Positions 46,858 to 55,601 of a DNA stretch of 64,000 bases are shown here, in pieces. This DNA is from Acidobacteriales bacterium 59-55 (GTDB taxonomy: Bacteria > Acidobacteriota > Terriglobia > Terriglobales > Acidobacteriaceae): NCBI GenBank assembly GCA_001897435.1, contig MKSV01000003.1:372001-436000 (forward strand). The letters run 5' to 3'. Every line of letters begins with the position of its first letter. Position 1 is the stretch's first letter. Under the pieces are notes generated by a model. That model saw only the letters and a list, made by a program, of their open reading frames with translations, ran no database searches and was not told the DNA's origin. Made by a program: the position numbers and the translations under genes.

Positions 46858-47619
46858 GTGGCGATTGAGTTTAGAAAGAAGCCGGGAATTGTTGCCTATC
46901 TGACGGCGGGTGACCCGGACCTGGCGACGACGCGGGATATCGCGCTGGCGGCGATTGACAACGGCGCGGATGTGATCGAGCTGGGGGTGCCCTTCAGCGA
47001 CCCTCTGGCGGACGGGCCGGTGATTCAGCGGGCCAGCGAACGGGCCGTGGCTCGGGGAACAACCTTAACCGATGTGCTGGGACTGGCGAAAGAACTGCGC
47101 GCGGCGCGTCCGGCGGCGGGACTGGTGTTGTTCTCTTATCTGAACCCGGCGATGCGGATGGGCATGAAAACGTTCTGCGCCAGAGCTGCCGAGACCGGCG
47201 CGGACGGCGTGCTGTTGACGGACATGATCGTGGAAGAGGCAGGCGAATATCTGGAGGCGATGCACGCGCACAGGCTGGCTCCGGTCTTTCTGGCGGCTCC
47301 GACCAGCCCGGATGCGCGGCTGAAGGCCATTGTCGGAGCTTCGCAGGGCTTTGTCTATGCCATCTCGCGGGTGGGAATTACCGGCACGCAGCAGAAGGTG
47401 GCGGGCGATGCTTCGGAGTTGGTGACACGGCTGCGGAAGTTCACCAAGCTGCCGATTGCCGTGGGCTTCGGCATCTCGAATGCCGACCATGTGAAGGCTG
47501 TGGGAGAGTTTGCCGACGCGGCCGTAATTGGCAGCGCGCTGGTAGCGCTGATCGAAAAAAGTGCTCCCGCCGATGCGGCAGCAGCGATTGGACAGTTTAT
47601 CGCGGGGTTGCGGGCATGA
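46858..47619 (+). CDS. trpA: tryptophan synthase alpha subunit
   Basis: 253 residues, GTG start with TTGGAGG upstream. A TIM barrel that cleaves indole-3-glycerol phosphate to indole and glyceraldehyde 3-phosphate. Conserved parts: VAYLTAGDPDLATT, ADVIELGVPFSDPLADGPVI (catalytic Glu and Asp60-type Asp), LVLFSYLNP, DGVLLTDMIVEE, FVYAISRVGITG and PIAVGFGISNADHV. The N-terminal helix is slightly shorter than in E. coli. Forms the alpha2beta2 complex with the TrpB encoded just upstream. Confidence 0.96.
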   Translation: MAIEFRKKPGIVAYLTAGDPDLATTRDIALAAIDNGADVIELGVPFSDPLADGPVIQRASERAVARGTTLTDVLGLAKELRAARPAAGLVLFSYLNPAMRMGMKTFCARAAETGADGVLLTDMIVEEAGEYLEAMHAHRLAPVFLAAPTSPDARLKAIVGASQGFVYAISRVGITGTQQKVAGDASELVTRLRKFTKLPIAVGFGISNADHVKAVGEFADAAVIGSALVALIEKSAPADAAAAIGQFIAGLRA

Positions 47620-47764
47620 GAACCAAGGGCACAGATACGTTGACAGATAGGTTCATCGATCGAGACACTGCCGTTTATCATTGTGTGTACGATAATTTTC
47701 CGCAGCGTGTGACGCCGGGCCATGCAGAGCCGAGGTGTGCGCCGTTGCAGTGTGAGGCGGGTGC

Positions 47765-48028
47765 ATGGATATCTCGGACTGGCGAAAGAAGATCGACGAA
47801 CTGGATGAGCAGATTGTCCGCCTTATCAGTCAGCGCGCCGAAGCCGCGCAGGCAATCGGCGAGCTCAAGCGGACGGCCAATCTGCCGGTCTATGAGCCGC
47901 AGCGCGAGCAGCATGTCTTCGACCACGTTCGCAAGGCAAATCCGGGGCCGCTGGCCGACACCGAGATCCAGCATGTGTATGAGCGGGTTATCGATGTGAT
48001 GCGCACCCTGCAGCGTCGAGACAGGTAG
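47765..48028 (+). CDS. aroQ: monofunctional AroQ-type chorismate mutase
   Basis: 87 residues, the size of a stand-alone AroQ domain. The pattern W-R-K-K-I-D-E-L-D-E-Q-I-V-R-L-I-S-Q-R followed by A-IGELKR, PVYEPQREQHVFDHV and EIQHVYERVIDVMR provides the Arg, Lys, Glu and Gln/Arg active-site positions of the three-helix fold. It turns chorismate into prephenate for Phe and Tyr synthesis. Located between trpA and the DAHP synthase gene; the 145-base gap before it contains TTGACA (47640-47645) and could hold an internal promoter. Confidence 0.93.
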   Translation: MDISDWRKKIDELDEQIVRLISQRAEAAQAIGELKRTANLPVYEPQREQHVFDHVRKANPGPLADTEIQHVYERVIDVMRTLQRRDR

Positions 48029-48113
48029 ATCGGTCGGGATTCGATTTCATGCCCGGATCAGGTTCAATGATAGTGACCACTTTAGTTACATAAAAGAGAG
48101 CGAAGCGAAAACA

Positions 48114-49133
48114 ATGATCGTAGCGATGAAGGACGACGCAACTGAGGAACATATACAACTGGTGATCGAGCGGATGGTCGAGCTCGGTTTCAACGTTCAC
48201 CGCACCACGGGCGCGGCACAGACGATTCTGGCGGGCGTCGGCACGCCGGAGCACTTCGATGTCGCGGAGTTCAAGGTGCTGGGGGGCGTGCACGACGCAT
48301 ACCGCATCTCGTCGCCTTACAAGCTGGCGGGGCGGAACTTCCGGCCCGAAGGGACGAAGATCAAGTTTCCCAACGGCGTGGTCATCGGCGGCAACGAGAT
48401 CGTCATCATGTCCGGGCCCTGTTCGGTCGAGTCGCGCGAGCAGATTCTGCTGAGCGCGAAGCAGGTTGCGGCAGCGGGCGCGAAGTTTCTGCGTGGCGGC
48501 GCGTACAAGCCGCGTAGCTCGCCCTACAGCTTTCAGGGCATGGGCGTGGAGGGGTTGAAGCTGCTGCGCGAGGTCGCCGACGAAACCGGGTTGCTGGTCA
48601 TCACCGAGGTGATGGAGATCTCGCAGATCGAAGGCATGCTGCCGTATATCGACTGCTTCCAGGTGGGCGCGCGCAACATGCAGAACTTCAATCTGCTGCG
48701 CGAGCTTGGCCACGTGCGCAAGCCCGTGCTGCTGAAGCGCGGAATTGCGGCAACCATCGAAGAGGTTCTGTTGTCGGCGGAGTACATTCTTTCGGGCGGC
48801 AACTACGATCTGATGCTGTGCGAGCGCGGCATTCGGACCTTTGAGACCTATACGCGCAACACCATGGATATCTCGGCGATTCCGGTACTGAAGAAGCTGA
48901 CGCACCTTCCGGTGATGGGCGATCCTTCGCACGGCGTTGGCATCCGCGACCTGGTGCCGCCGGTGGCTCTGGCCGCCGTTGCCGCGGGAGCCGACGGCCT
49001 GCTGATGGAGATGCATCCCAACCCGGATAAGGCGATGAGCGATGGCGCGCAGAGCCTGTATCCGGAGCAGTTGGAGAAGCTGGTGGCGCAGTTGCGGCAA
49101 CTGGCGCCAGTGGTCGGGCGGAAGATCGCCTAG
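48114..49133 (+). CDS. aroF: 3-deoxy-7-phosphoheptulonate (DAHP) synthase, class I-beta with FeS-type regulatory domain
   Basis: 339 residues. Residues ~1-70 form the ferredoxin-like regulatory domain found in Thermotoga-type DAHP synthases (MIVAMKDDATEEHIQLVIER, FNVHRTTGAAQTILAGVG). The barrel follows with IVIMSGPCSVESREQILLSA, KFLRGGAYKPRSSPYSFQG, PVLLKRGIAATIEEVLLSAE and LPVMGDPSHGVGIRDLVPP (metal-binding Cys, His, Glu and Asp positions present). It makes DAHP from PEP and erythrose 4-phosphate, the first step of aromatic synthesis. The extra domain gives feedback inhibition by Tyr/Phe or prephenate in relatives. Next to aroQ, whose enzyme sometimes associates with it. Confidence 0.95.
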   Translation: MIVAMKDDATEEHIQLVIERMVELGFNVHRTTGAAQTILAGVGTPEHFDVAEFKVLGGVHDAYRISSPYKLAGRNFRPEGTKIKFPNGVVIGGNEIVIMSGPCSVESREQILLSAKQVAAAGAKFLRGGAYKPRSSPYSFQGMGVEGLKLLREVADETGLLVITEVMEISQIEGMLPYIDCFQVGARNMQNFNLLRELGHVRKPVLLKRGIAATIEEVLLSAEYILSGGNYDLMLCERGIRTFETYTRNTMDISAIPVLKKLTHLPVMGDPSHGVGIRDLVPPVALAAVAAGADGLLMEMHPNPDKAMSDGAQSLYPEQLEKLVAQLRQLAPVVGRKIA

Positions 49134-49135
49134 CC

Positions 49136-50005
49136 GTGGCCGCCGGAACGATGGAGCGCGTTCTGATCGTCGGGACCGGCCTGATCGGCGCTTCGATCGG
49201 TTTGTCCCTGCGCACGGCGGGGTTTGCGGGCCGTATCGACGGTTGGGACGCGAGTTCGCTGGAGCGGACGGCAGCCGTGCAGATGGGCGCGGTCGATGGC
49301 GTGGCCGACGACGCCGAGGCCGCGCTGGCGTTGGCACAGACCGCGAACGTCATCGTCCTTGCCGTGCCGGTGCTGGCGATCAAGGACTGGATGCAGCGGC
49401 TGACGACGGTCGTTCATCGCGGGCAGTTGATTACCGATGTCGGCAGCACGAAGCTTGAAGTTGCCGAACTGGCGAAGACGCTGTTTGCCAGCGCGGAGAC
49501 AGCGGTTTTTCTGCCGGGGCATCCCATGGCAGGCAAGGAATCCGGCGGCGCGATGCTGGCGGAGGCCAACCTGTTCAACGGGGCGATGTGGCTGTTTACG
49601 CCCACTACCTCCGAGCCGACAGCCATTGAGAAGGAGTGGCGCGACTGGGTGAGCTTCTTCGGCGCGCGGACGCTCGATATGGATGCCATGCGGCACGACG
49701 AGTTGTGCGCGTGGGTGAGCCATCTGCCGCAGATGCTGTCGACGGCGCTGGCCGCGCTGCTCGAAGACAGGTTTGGCGATGCGCCTGAGATTGGCGCTAT
49801 CGGCGGTCGGGCACTGCGCGAGACAACGCGGCTCGGGGCCAGTCCCTACAGCATGTGGCGCGACGTCGCCATGACCAATACAGAGCCGATTGCGGATACG
49901 CTGCTTGCCCTCGAGCAGCGGCTGGCGCATGTGCGCGAGAACCTGCGGACGCCCGGGCTGCGCGACGAATTTGCGCTGGCCAACCGGTTTCGCCAGCGGC
50001 GATGA
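49136..50005 (+). CDS. tyrA: prephenate dehydrogenase
   Basis: 289 residues from the GTG at 49136, two bases after aroF; an alternative ATG at 49151 (MERVLIVGTGLIG) is equally possible. NAD-binding motif GTGLIGASIG, then ANVIVLAVPVLAIKDWM, ITDVGSTKLEV, FLPGHPMAGKESGGAMLAEA (catalytic His region) and AWVSHLPQMLSTALAALLE. It oxidatively decarboxylates prephenate to 4-hydroxyphenylpyruvate for tyrosine synthesis. There is no ACT domain, so feedback control probably rests on the DAHP synthase. Tightly linked to aroF. Confidence 0.93.
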   Translation: MAAGTMERVLIVGTGLIGASIGLSLRTAGFAGRIDGWDASSLERTAAVQMGAVDGVADDAEAALALAQTANVIVLAVPVLAIKDWMQRLTTVVHRGQLITDVGSTKLEVAELAKTLFASAETAVFLPGHPMAGKESGGAMLAEANLFNGAMWLFTPTTSEPTAIEKEWRDWVSFFGARTLDMDAMRHDELCAWVSHLPQMLSTALAALLEDRFGDAPEIGAIGGRALRETTRLGASPYSMWRDVAMTNTEPIADTLLALEQRLAHVRENLRTPGLRDEFALANRFRQRR

Positions 50006-50059
50006 GCACTGCCAAAACTGTGATGAGCAGCCGCGATTCGCGGTAACATCGAAGACAGA

Positions 50060-51292
50060 GTGAGCAAATCCATCAACAACCTCAGTATCAGCCTTGCCGA
50101 TGTGCAGGCCGCGCGCGAGCGGCTGCGTGGCTCCATCTACTATTCGCCTTGCGCGCATTCGCAGGTGCTCTCTGCCCAGACCGGTCAGCAGATTTATCTG
50201 AAGCTCGAAAACCTGCAGATGACCGGTTCGTTCAAGGAGCGTGGAGCGCTGAACCGCATTACGACGCTGTCGCCGGAGCAGGCGAAGCGCGGCGTAGTGG
50301 CAGCGAGCGCCGGCAATCATGCGCAGGGCGTCGCCTATCACGCGACCAAGCGCGGAATTCGCGCACTGATCGTGATGCCGCTGGCGACGCCGCTGGTGAA
50401 GGTGACGGCAACGCGGGGCTTCGGCGCCGAGGTGGTGCTGCACGGAGCCAACTACGACGAGGCCTGCGACGAAGCGCTGCGTATCTGCATGGCCGAGGAG
50501 ATGACATTCATCCATCCGTTCGACGATCCGCTGGTGATGGCAGGTCAGGGAACGATCGGCTTGGAGTTGCTGGAGCAGGTCCCGGATCTACAGGCCGTAG
50601 CGGTGCCGATTGGCGGCGGCGGTCTGATCGGGGGAATTGCCTGCGCTATTAAAGAGTCGCGACCGGATATCCGCGTGATCGGCGTGCAGACCTCACGCCT
50701 GCCTTCGATGGCTGCGGCGATCGAGCAGCATGGCCCGGTAACGCTGGAGTCGGCGACGACGATTGCCGACGGCATTGCAGTGCGGCGGGCCGGAGACGTC
50801 ACCTTTCCCGTAGTCCAGAAGTATGTCGACGAGATTGTCACGGTTGACGAAGACGAGGTTGCCTCGGCAATTCTGGTGCTGCTGGAGCGGGAGAAGACGC
50901 TGGCGGAAGGTGCGGGAGCGACCGCGCTGGCCGCACTGATCCAGAAGAAGACAACGCTTACGGATGAGCGGACGGCGGTGATCGTAACCGCCGGCAACAT
51001 CGACGTGACGCTGCTCTCAAGGATCATCGAGCGCGGCCTGGTGCAGGACGGGCGCATGATCCGCCTGCGGATTCATCTGTTGGACAAGCCGGGCGCTCTG
51101 GCGGAGTTGACCAAGCTGATCGCCAGCCATCGCGCCAATATCGTCGATACGCTGTACAACCGTGCCTACTACGGGGTCAACCTGGGGAACACCGCCATCG
51201 ACATCACACTGGAGACGCGCGGACGCGAACAGGTAGCAGAGTTGCTGGCTGCGCTGACAGCCGAGGGCTATGTGCATAGCCGCGTGATCTAG
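50060..51292 (+). CDS. ilvA: threonine ammonia-lyase (threonine dehydratase) with ACT domain
   Basis: 410 residues, GTG start (MSKSINNLSIS). Fold-type II PLP enzyme: K59 in TGSFKERGALNRI binds PLP, with VAASAGNHAQGVAYHA, VPIGGGGLIGGIACAI (phosphate loop) and EGAGATALAALIQKK. Residues ~333-410 are an ACT-like domain (LRIHLLDKPGALAELTKLIA, NLGNTAIDITLETRGREQVA). It deaminates threonine to 2-oxobutyrate for isoleucine synthesis; the single ACT domain is the short allosteric form. Placed last in the aromatic operon, 54 bases after tyrA, a non-obvious neighbour. Confidence 0.93.
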   Translation: MSKSINNLSISLADVQAARERLRGSIYYSPCAHSQVLSAQTGQQIYLKLENLQMTGSFKERGALNRITTLSPEQAKRGVVAASAGNHAQGVAYHATKRGIRALIVMPLATPLVKVTATRGFGAEVVLHGANYDEACDEALRICMAEEMTFIHPFDDPLVMAGQGTIGLELLEQVPDLQAVAVPIGGGGLIGGIACAIKESRPDIRVIGVQTSRLPSMAAAIEQHGPVTLESATTIADGIAVRRAGDVTFPVVQKYVDEIVTVDEDEVASAILVLLEREKTLAEGAGATALAALIQKKTTLTDERTAVIVTAGNIDVTLLSRIIERGLVQDGRMIRLRIHLLDKPGALAELTKLIASHRANIVDTLYNRAYYGVNLGNTAIDITLETRGREQVAELLAALTAEGYVHSRVI

Positions 51293-51350
51293 AGTTCCGC
51301 CATACAGATCTCTTTGTGCGCAGGCCTCCGGCATACTAAACTTGAGTGCA

Positions 51351-51440
51351 GGAAGAGTGGCCGAGTGGTTGATGGCTCCAGTCTTGAAAACTGGCGTACC
51401 TGAAAGGGTATCGGGGGTTCGAATCCCTCCTCTTCCGCCA
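51351..51440 (+). tRNA. tRNA-Ser (anticodon TGA)
   Basis: 90 bases including CCA, with the long variable arm of class II tRNAs. The acceptor GGAAGAG pairs with CTCTTCC, the anticodon loop is CTTGAAA with TGA at the centre, and the T-arm is GGGGGTTCGAATCCC. Confidence 0.96.
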
Positions 51441-51602
51441 TTTTCTCCTCGTCGATCATTCCGGCAAATCCGCCTCGACTTGCCTGACCGCACGCAGTCT
51501 CGATCTGCATCTCATCCAGGCGAAGCGGTGAACCCAGATTAGCCTCGCGGCATCTTCTATACTCGACTCCATATGAGCAATTCGGTGGGAGAAGACAGAA
51601 GA

Positions 51603-53105
51603 ATGAAGCCGGAATCTTTATTCCAGAAGACAGCAGAGATAGCAGACGAACCCACCCTACTTACCCGCCGTCAGATTCTGCGCGGCTCGGGCGTGTTGTG
51701 CGCTGCGGCGATGGCACCCCCGGCCCTCTTCGCCATGGACGACTCCTCTTCACTCGATCGCAGACCAGCGAAGTCGAAGCGGCATTTTGTCAGCCCGGCC
51801 ATTGAATCTGCAATCGTCGACATCCGGAAGCGAATCGCCGATCCGCAACTGGCCGCTATCTTCGAGAACTGTCTTCCGAATACCCTGGACACGACGGTCT
51901 TTCCCTCGACTCTAAATGGGAAGCCGGACACCTTCGTGGTAACCGGCGACATCGACGCCATGTGGCTGCGCGACTCCTCCGCGCAAGTGATGCCGTATCT
52001 TCCCTTCGCAAAGAAGGACCCGGCCCTGTCCCGGTTGCTCGAAGGCGTCATCCGGCGGCAGGCGCACCTGATCCTGCTCGACCCGTATGCCAATGCATTT
52101 ATGCGGAGCACCGCCGACGCGCCGCTCTCCTGGTCGCTCCACGACAAGACCGACATGCACCCGGGCGTGGGCGAGCGCAAATGGGAGATCGATTCGCTCT
52201 GCTATCCGATCCGGCTGGCTCACGCCTACTGGCGCGCAACCGGCAGCTCCGCCGCTTTCGACGCAACCTGGAAAGAGGCAGCCTGGGCCATCGTCCGAAC
52301 CTTCCGCGAACAGCAGCGCAAAGCGAGCCGCGGGCCCTATCACTTTCAGCGTGCGGCTGAGTCGCCGACTGACACGCTGATGCTCTCGGGCTACGGAAAT
52401 CCGATCAGGCCCAACGGCATGATCTGTTCCATGTTCCGGCCCTCGGACGACGCCTGTATCTATCCCTTCTTCGTTCCGGCAAATCTGTTTGCGGTCGCTT
52501 CCCTGCGCCAGTTGGCGGAGATTGCAAGCAAGGCTCTGTCCGACGCGAAGCTTGCGACCGAGTGCGATTCGCTGGCTGCCGAAGTAGCGGCCGCCGTAGC
52601 CCGGTATGGCACCGTAGAACATCCCGTCCACGGCAAGATCTACGCCTACGAGATTGACGGCTATGGAAACCACGTCTGCATGGACGACGCCAACGCGCCC
52701 AGCCTGATGAGCCTTCCCTTTCTCGGCGCCTGCCCTGTCTCCGACCCGCTCTATCAGCGGACGCGCGGCTTTGTGCTGAGCCGGGACAATCCTTACTTCT
52801 TCGAGGGCAAGGCGGCAGAAGGTGTCGGCGGCCCGCACATCGGTCTCGGCTACATCTGGCCGATGTCGATCCTGTTGCGAGCCTTCACCTCCAACAACGA
52901 CGCGGAGATTCGGCGCTGCCTCTATACCCTGCGCAATACCACCGCGGAAACCTTCTTCATGCACGAGGCGTTTCAGCAGGACAATCCCAGGGACTTCACA
53001 CGATCGTGGTTTGCCTGGGCGAACACGCTGTTCGGGGAACTCATCCTGAAGCTGGCCGCGGAGAAGCCTTCACTGCTCGCGCACGATTTCAGCATTCAAG
53101 CATGA
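51603..53105 (+). CDS. Tat-exported GH125 family exo-alpha-1,6-mannosidase-like enzyme
   Basis: 500 residues from the ATG at 51603 (AGAAGACAGAAGA upstream); the ATG at 51573 has no ribosome-binding site. Twin-arginine signal TRRQILRGSGVLCAAAMAPP. GH125 hallmarks: FENCLPNTLDTTVF, GDIDAMWLRDSSAQVMPYLP, ANAFMRSTADAPLSWSLHDK, WEIDSLCYPIRLAHAYWRAT, SGYGNPIRPNGMICSMFRPS and GGPHIGLGYIWPMSI, the last two containing family-conserved acidic or aromatic subsite residues. It acts on alpha-1,6-mannosides such as those of mannans and N-glycans. Located between tRNA-Ser and the sialate O-acetylesterase gene. Confidence 0.92.
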   Translation: MKPESLFQKTAEIADEPTLLTRRQILRGSGVLCAAAMAPPALFAMDDSSSLDRRPAKSKRHFVSPAIESAIVDIRKRIADPQLAAIFENCLPNTLDTTVFPSTLNGKPDTFVVTGDIDAMWLRDSSAQVMPYLPFAKKDPALSRLLEGVIRRQAHLILLDPYANAFMRSTADAPLSWSLHDKTDMHPGVGERKWEIDSLCYPIRLAHAYWRATGSSAAFDATWKEAAWAIVRTFREQQRKASRGPYHFQRAAESPTDTLMLSGYGNPIRPNGMICSMFRPSDDACIYPFFVPANLFAVASLRQLAEIASKALSDAKLATECDSLAAEVAAAVARYGTVEHPVHGKIYAYEIDGYGNHVCMDDANAPSLMSLPFLGACPVSDPLYQRTRGFVLSRDNPYFFEGKAAEGVGGPHIGLGYIWPMSILLRAFTSNNDAEIRRCLYTLRNTTAETFFMHEAFQQDNPRDFTRSWFAWANTLFGELILKLAAEKPSLLAHDFSIQA

Positions 53106-53207
53106 AGGGCCGCAGCAACGCGTGAAAGACCGCAGTGCCGGCAGGCGGACACATTTCGCGCCGTACCGGTGTCTAATAGTAAGACGACTACGTGAGGTAG
53201 AGGACCG

Positions 53208-53693
53208 ATGACCCTGCTCAATGCTCCCGAATATAACCCGCGCCGCGAAGCCAGAAACCGCAATCTTCTGATTGGCTCGGGGATACTGATCTTCCTGCTC
53301 GCGGTGACGTGTGTTGGAGGCTATCTGCTGGGGCATGGATGGTTCTTCTCGAACCTTCCGGTAGAGCATAAGGTGAACAACTTCTTCAACGCGCTGGAGG
53401 CGAAGAACTACGACAAAGCCTACGCAATCTGGTTGAACGATCCGAATTGGAAGCAGCACCCGCAGAAGTACGACTACACCTTGAAGCGCTTCACGGAAGA
53501 CTGGACGACGGAGAGCCCTGTCGGGCCCATCGTGTCACACCATGTCGACATCTCGAAGACCGACGGGAGCGGCGCCTTCGGCAGCGGCATCATCGTGGCC
53601 GTGCGAGTCAACGGAAGCCACAAACTCTTCATGTGGTACGAACGGAAGGATGGGACGCTGACCTATCCGGCTCCGCGCATCCTGGAGTATTAA
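53208..53693 (+). CDS. membrane-anchored hypothetical protein
   Basis: 161 residues; ATG with GAGG nine bases upstream. One membrane helix at ~19-40 (NLLIGSGILIFLLAVTCVGG), then a periplasmic domain with alpha+beta character (VEHKVNNFFNALEAKNYDKA, YAIWLNDPNWKQHPQKYDY, GSHKLFMWYERKDGTLTY). The middle helix with FFNALEAKNYDKAYAIW recalls NTF2-like folds, but I cannot assign a family. No operon partner: downstream is a convergent gene 25 bases away. Confidence 0.65.
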   Translation: MTLLNAPEYNPRREARNRNLLIGSGILIFLLAVTCVGGYLLGHGWFFSNLPVEHKVNNFFNALEAKNYDKAYAIWLNDPNWKQHPQKYDYTLKRFTEDWTTESPVGPIVSHHVDISKTDGSGAFGSGIIVAVRVNGSHKLFMWYERKDGTLTYPAPRILEY

Positions 53694-53718
53694 GAAGTCT
53701 CCCTGCTTCCGTCTTGAA

Positions 53719-55220
53719 CTATTCCGATGTAAAGGTCGAAGCCGGAAGCCCCGCGCCGTTGTAAAGATTAGCGTCAGTTACGTTCTGCCAGGCATAGCGA
53801 ACGTACTGTGGATTCTTAACCGCATCGTTGGTGACCAGAACCGAGCGACCCTGAATTGCCGCCGTAGCAGGAACAAACTGCTTGTCCGGCCCTGCAATCT
53901 CAAATCCAGTCAGCGCCCCGCCCTTGCTGGTCAATCCTGCGCCATCATCAAACCAGACGCGCATTCCCGATTCTTCTCTGGTCGCCTGGCGAAAGAGCGG
54001 GCCTGAGTAATCCCCCGATTCTCCGTAGACCAGTCCCCGCGCCGCCAGCGCCAACCGTGCTCCGACAGTCTGCTTGTCGGGAGGGTGAACGTTGTCCGGA
54101 GTACCAACATCGAGAGAGACCGCCATGGCCGTATTCCTCACCGCAAGCGTTCGCCTCTGCTGATCGCGCACCACTCCCCAATGGTCGCCGTCCGATTTGT
54201 AGCTGGAGATCTGCACGAAGAGGAACGGGAAGTCGCCCTGTTGCCAATGACTGCGCCAGTCGCCAATCATCGTCGAAAATGACCTGCCATAGATGGGCGC
54301 GGTTGCGGGATCGCTGTCCGACTCGCCCTGATACCAGATCGCGCCCTTGATGGAGTAGGGCGTGAGCGGAGCGATCATCCCGTTGAACAACCCCGCCGGC
54401 CGCCATGAAGACTCATCCGGATGCCAGCGATGTTTCGGTGCCGGCCGATGGGCGGCAGCCGCCGCGGCGTCCGCTCGCTTCTCCGCAGCGATAACTCTTG
54501 AGGCGTTACTCTGCTCATCGGCGAAACGCGCCCGCGCCGCGAAGATCGGCATCAGCGAAGCGTCCGCGGAGATTCCATCGAGGCTGATCCACGAGGCCAC
54601 CGGCGTTCCGCCCCAGGTCGTGTCGATCAGGCCGATCGGAACATGCTCCTTCTGATTGATCTCCCGGCCAAAGAAGTAAGCGACCGCGGAAAAATCCGCC
54701 GCCGTCTGCGGGGTGCAAAGAGTCCATGTTCCCTCAACATCCTCCACGGGAACGTCCGAGCTCCTGCGCTCGATCCTCAGAAGCCGCACCTGCGGCAGCG
54801 TGGCGTTTCGGATCTCCTGTTCGCCATTCTTCAACACCGCGCTGCCGGGAAAGCCCTTCAGAGGAAACTCCATATTCGACTGTCCGGAGGCGACCCAGAC
54901 GTCTCCGACGAGCACGTCGGAGACTGCACCGCCGCGCTATCACCGCCGCCCTGCGCGGTCAGGGTATAGGGACCGCCCGCCTGCTCCGGCATCAGCCACA
55001 GGCTCCATTCGCCCTGCGCATTGGCCTCTGCAGAGCGTGTCTGCGAGTGGAAGTGGACCGTGACCTTCTCCTCCGGGTCCGCCCATCCCCAGATGTGGAT
55101 CGGCGCGTCCCGCTGCAACACCGTGTGATCGCTGATGACGTGCGGGAGATGAATCTCCGCTGACGCAGCCGCGGCGAGAGATAGCAGTAAAAGCAGCAAA
55201 ACTCCGGAGAGCTTCTTCAT
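53719..55220 (-). pseudogene. sialate O-acetylesterase (SGNH), single-base frameshift
   Basis: The N-terminal frame starts at the ATG at 55220 (AAAGGA upstream) with the signal peptide LSGVLLLLLLSLAAAASA and the beta-sandwich start LPHVISDHTVLQRDAPIHIW, and runs to GGPYTLTAQ before losing frame. The rest (from about 54915) carries the SGNH blocks DVWVASGQSNMEFPL (catalytic Ser), WGGTPVASWIS, IKGAIWYQGESDS and DNVHPPDKQTVG (Asp and His). The family's join would read ...DVLVGDVWVASGQ; one C missing in CAG(C)TCTCCGAC near 54925 explains the break. All catalytic residues survive in the second frame, so a sequencing error is possible. Intact enzymes remove 9-O-acetyl groups from sialic acids or acetyl groups from other glycans. 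Confidence 0.8.
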
Positions 55221-55601
55221 TAGATTCAATCCTTTCGGAACACAGAACCGTCGGCGACCATTATCCTGCATCTGCGGCGCTGTGAGACAGCAGGCATATC
55301 AATTGAGGAGCATCGCACCGGAGTTGTAATCGTCGATTGGGCCGCTCGCCATCTTCTATTAATGGAGAAATTCAAATGGAAGACGATCCCAACCCGTCGC
55401 CTCCCTGTTCAGTAATCGTTTCCCCAATCGACACTCCGTGGCTATACTGGTCCGTGCTGAAGGCAACCGCGCTTATGCGTCGCGGGCGGATGGTGTGTGG
55501 GCAGTTTGCGGATTATCCCGCGTTCCCGGGCGACGCAGCGGCTCTTAAACGTTGAGAAATCTGAAAGCCGGATCGGATCCGGCAAGGCAGGTTGGATAAG
55601 T
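55221..55601. other. intergenic region without supportable gene
   Basis: Lies between the divergent esterase and GH54 genes and must contain both promoters. Short frames here have no coding character, and I see no clear -35/-10 pair. Confidence 0.4.

Noticed and set aside
47988-50515. Long minus-strand frames (449 and 461 codons)
   Set aside because: Antisense of aroF and tyrA; His/Arg/Gln-rich without any domain.
55337-55555. 72-codon frame before the GH54 gene
   Set aside because: No ribosome-binding site or conserved feature.
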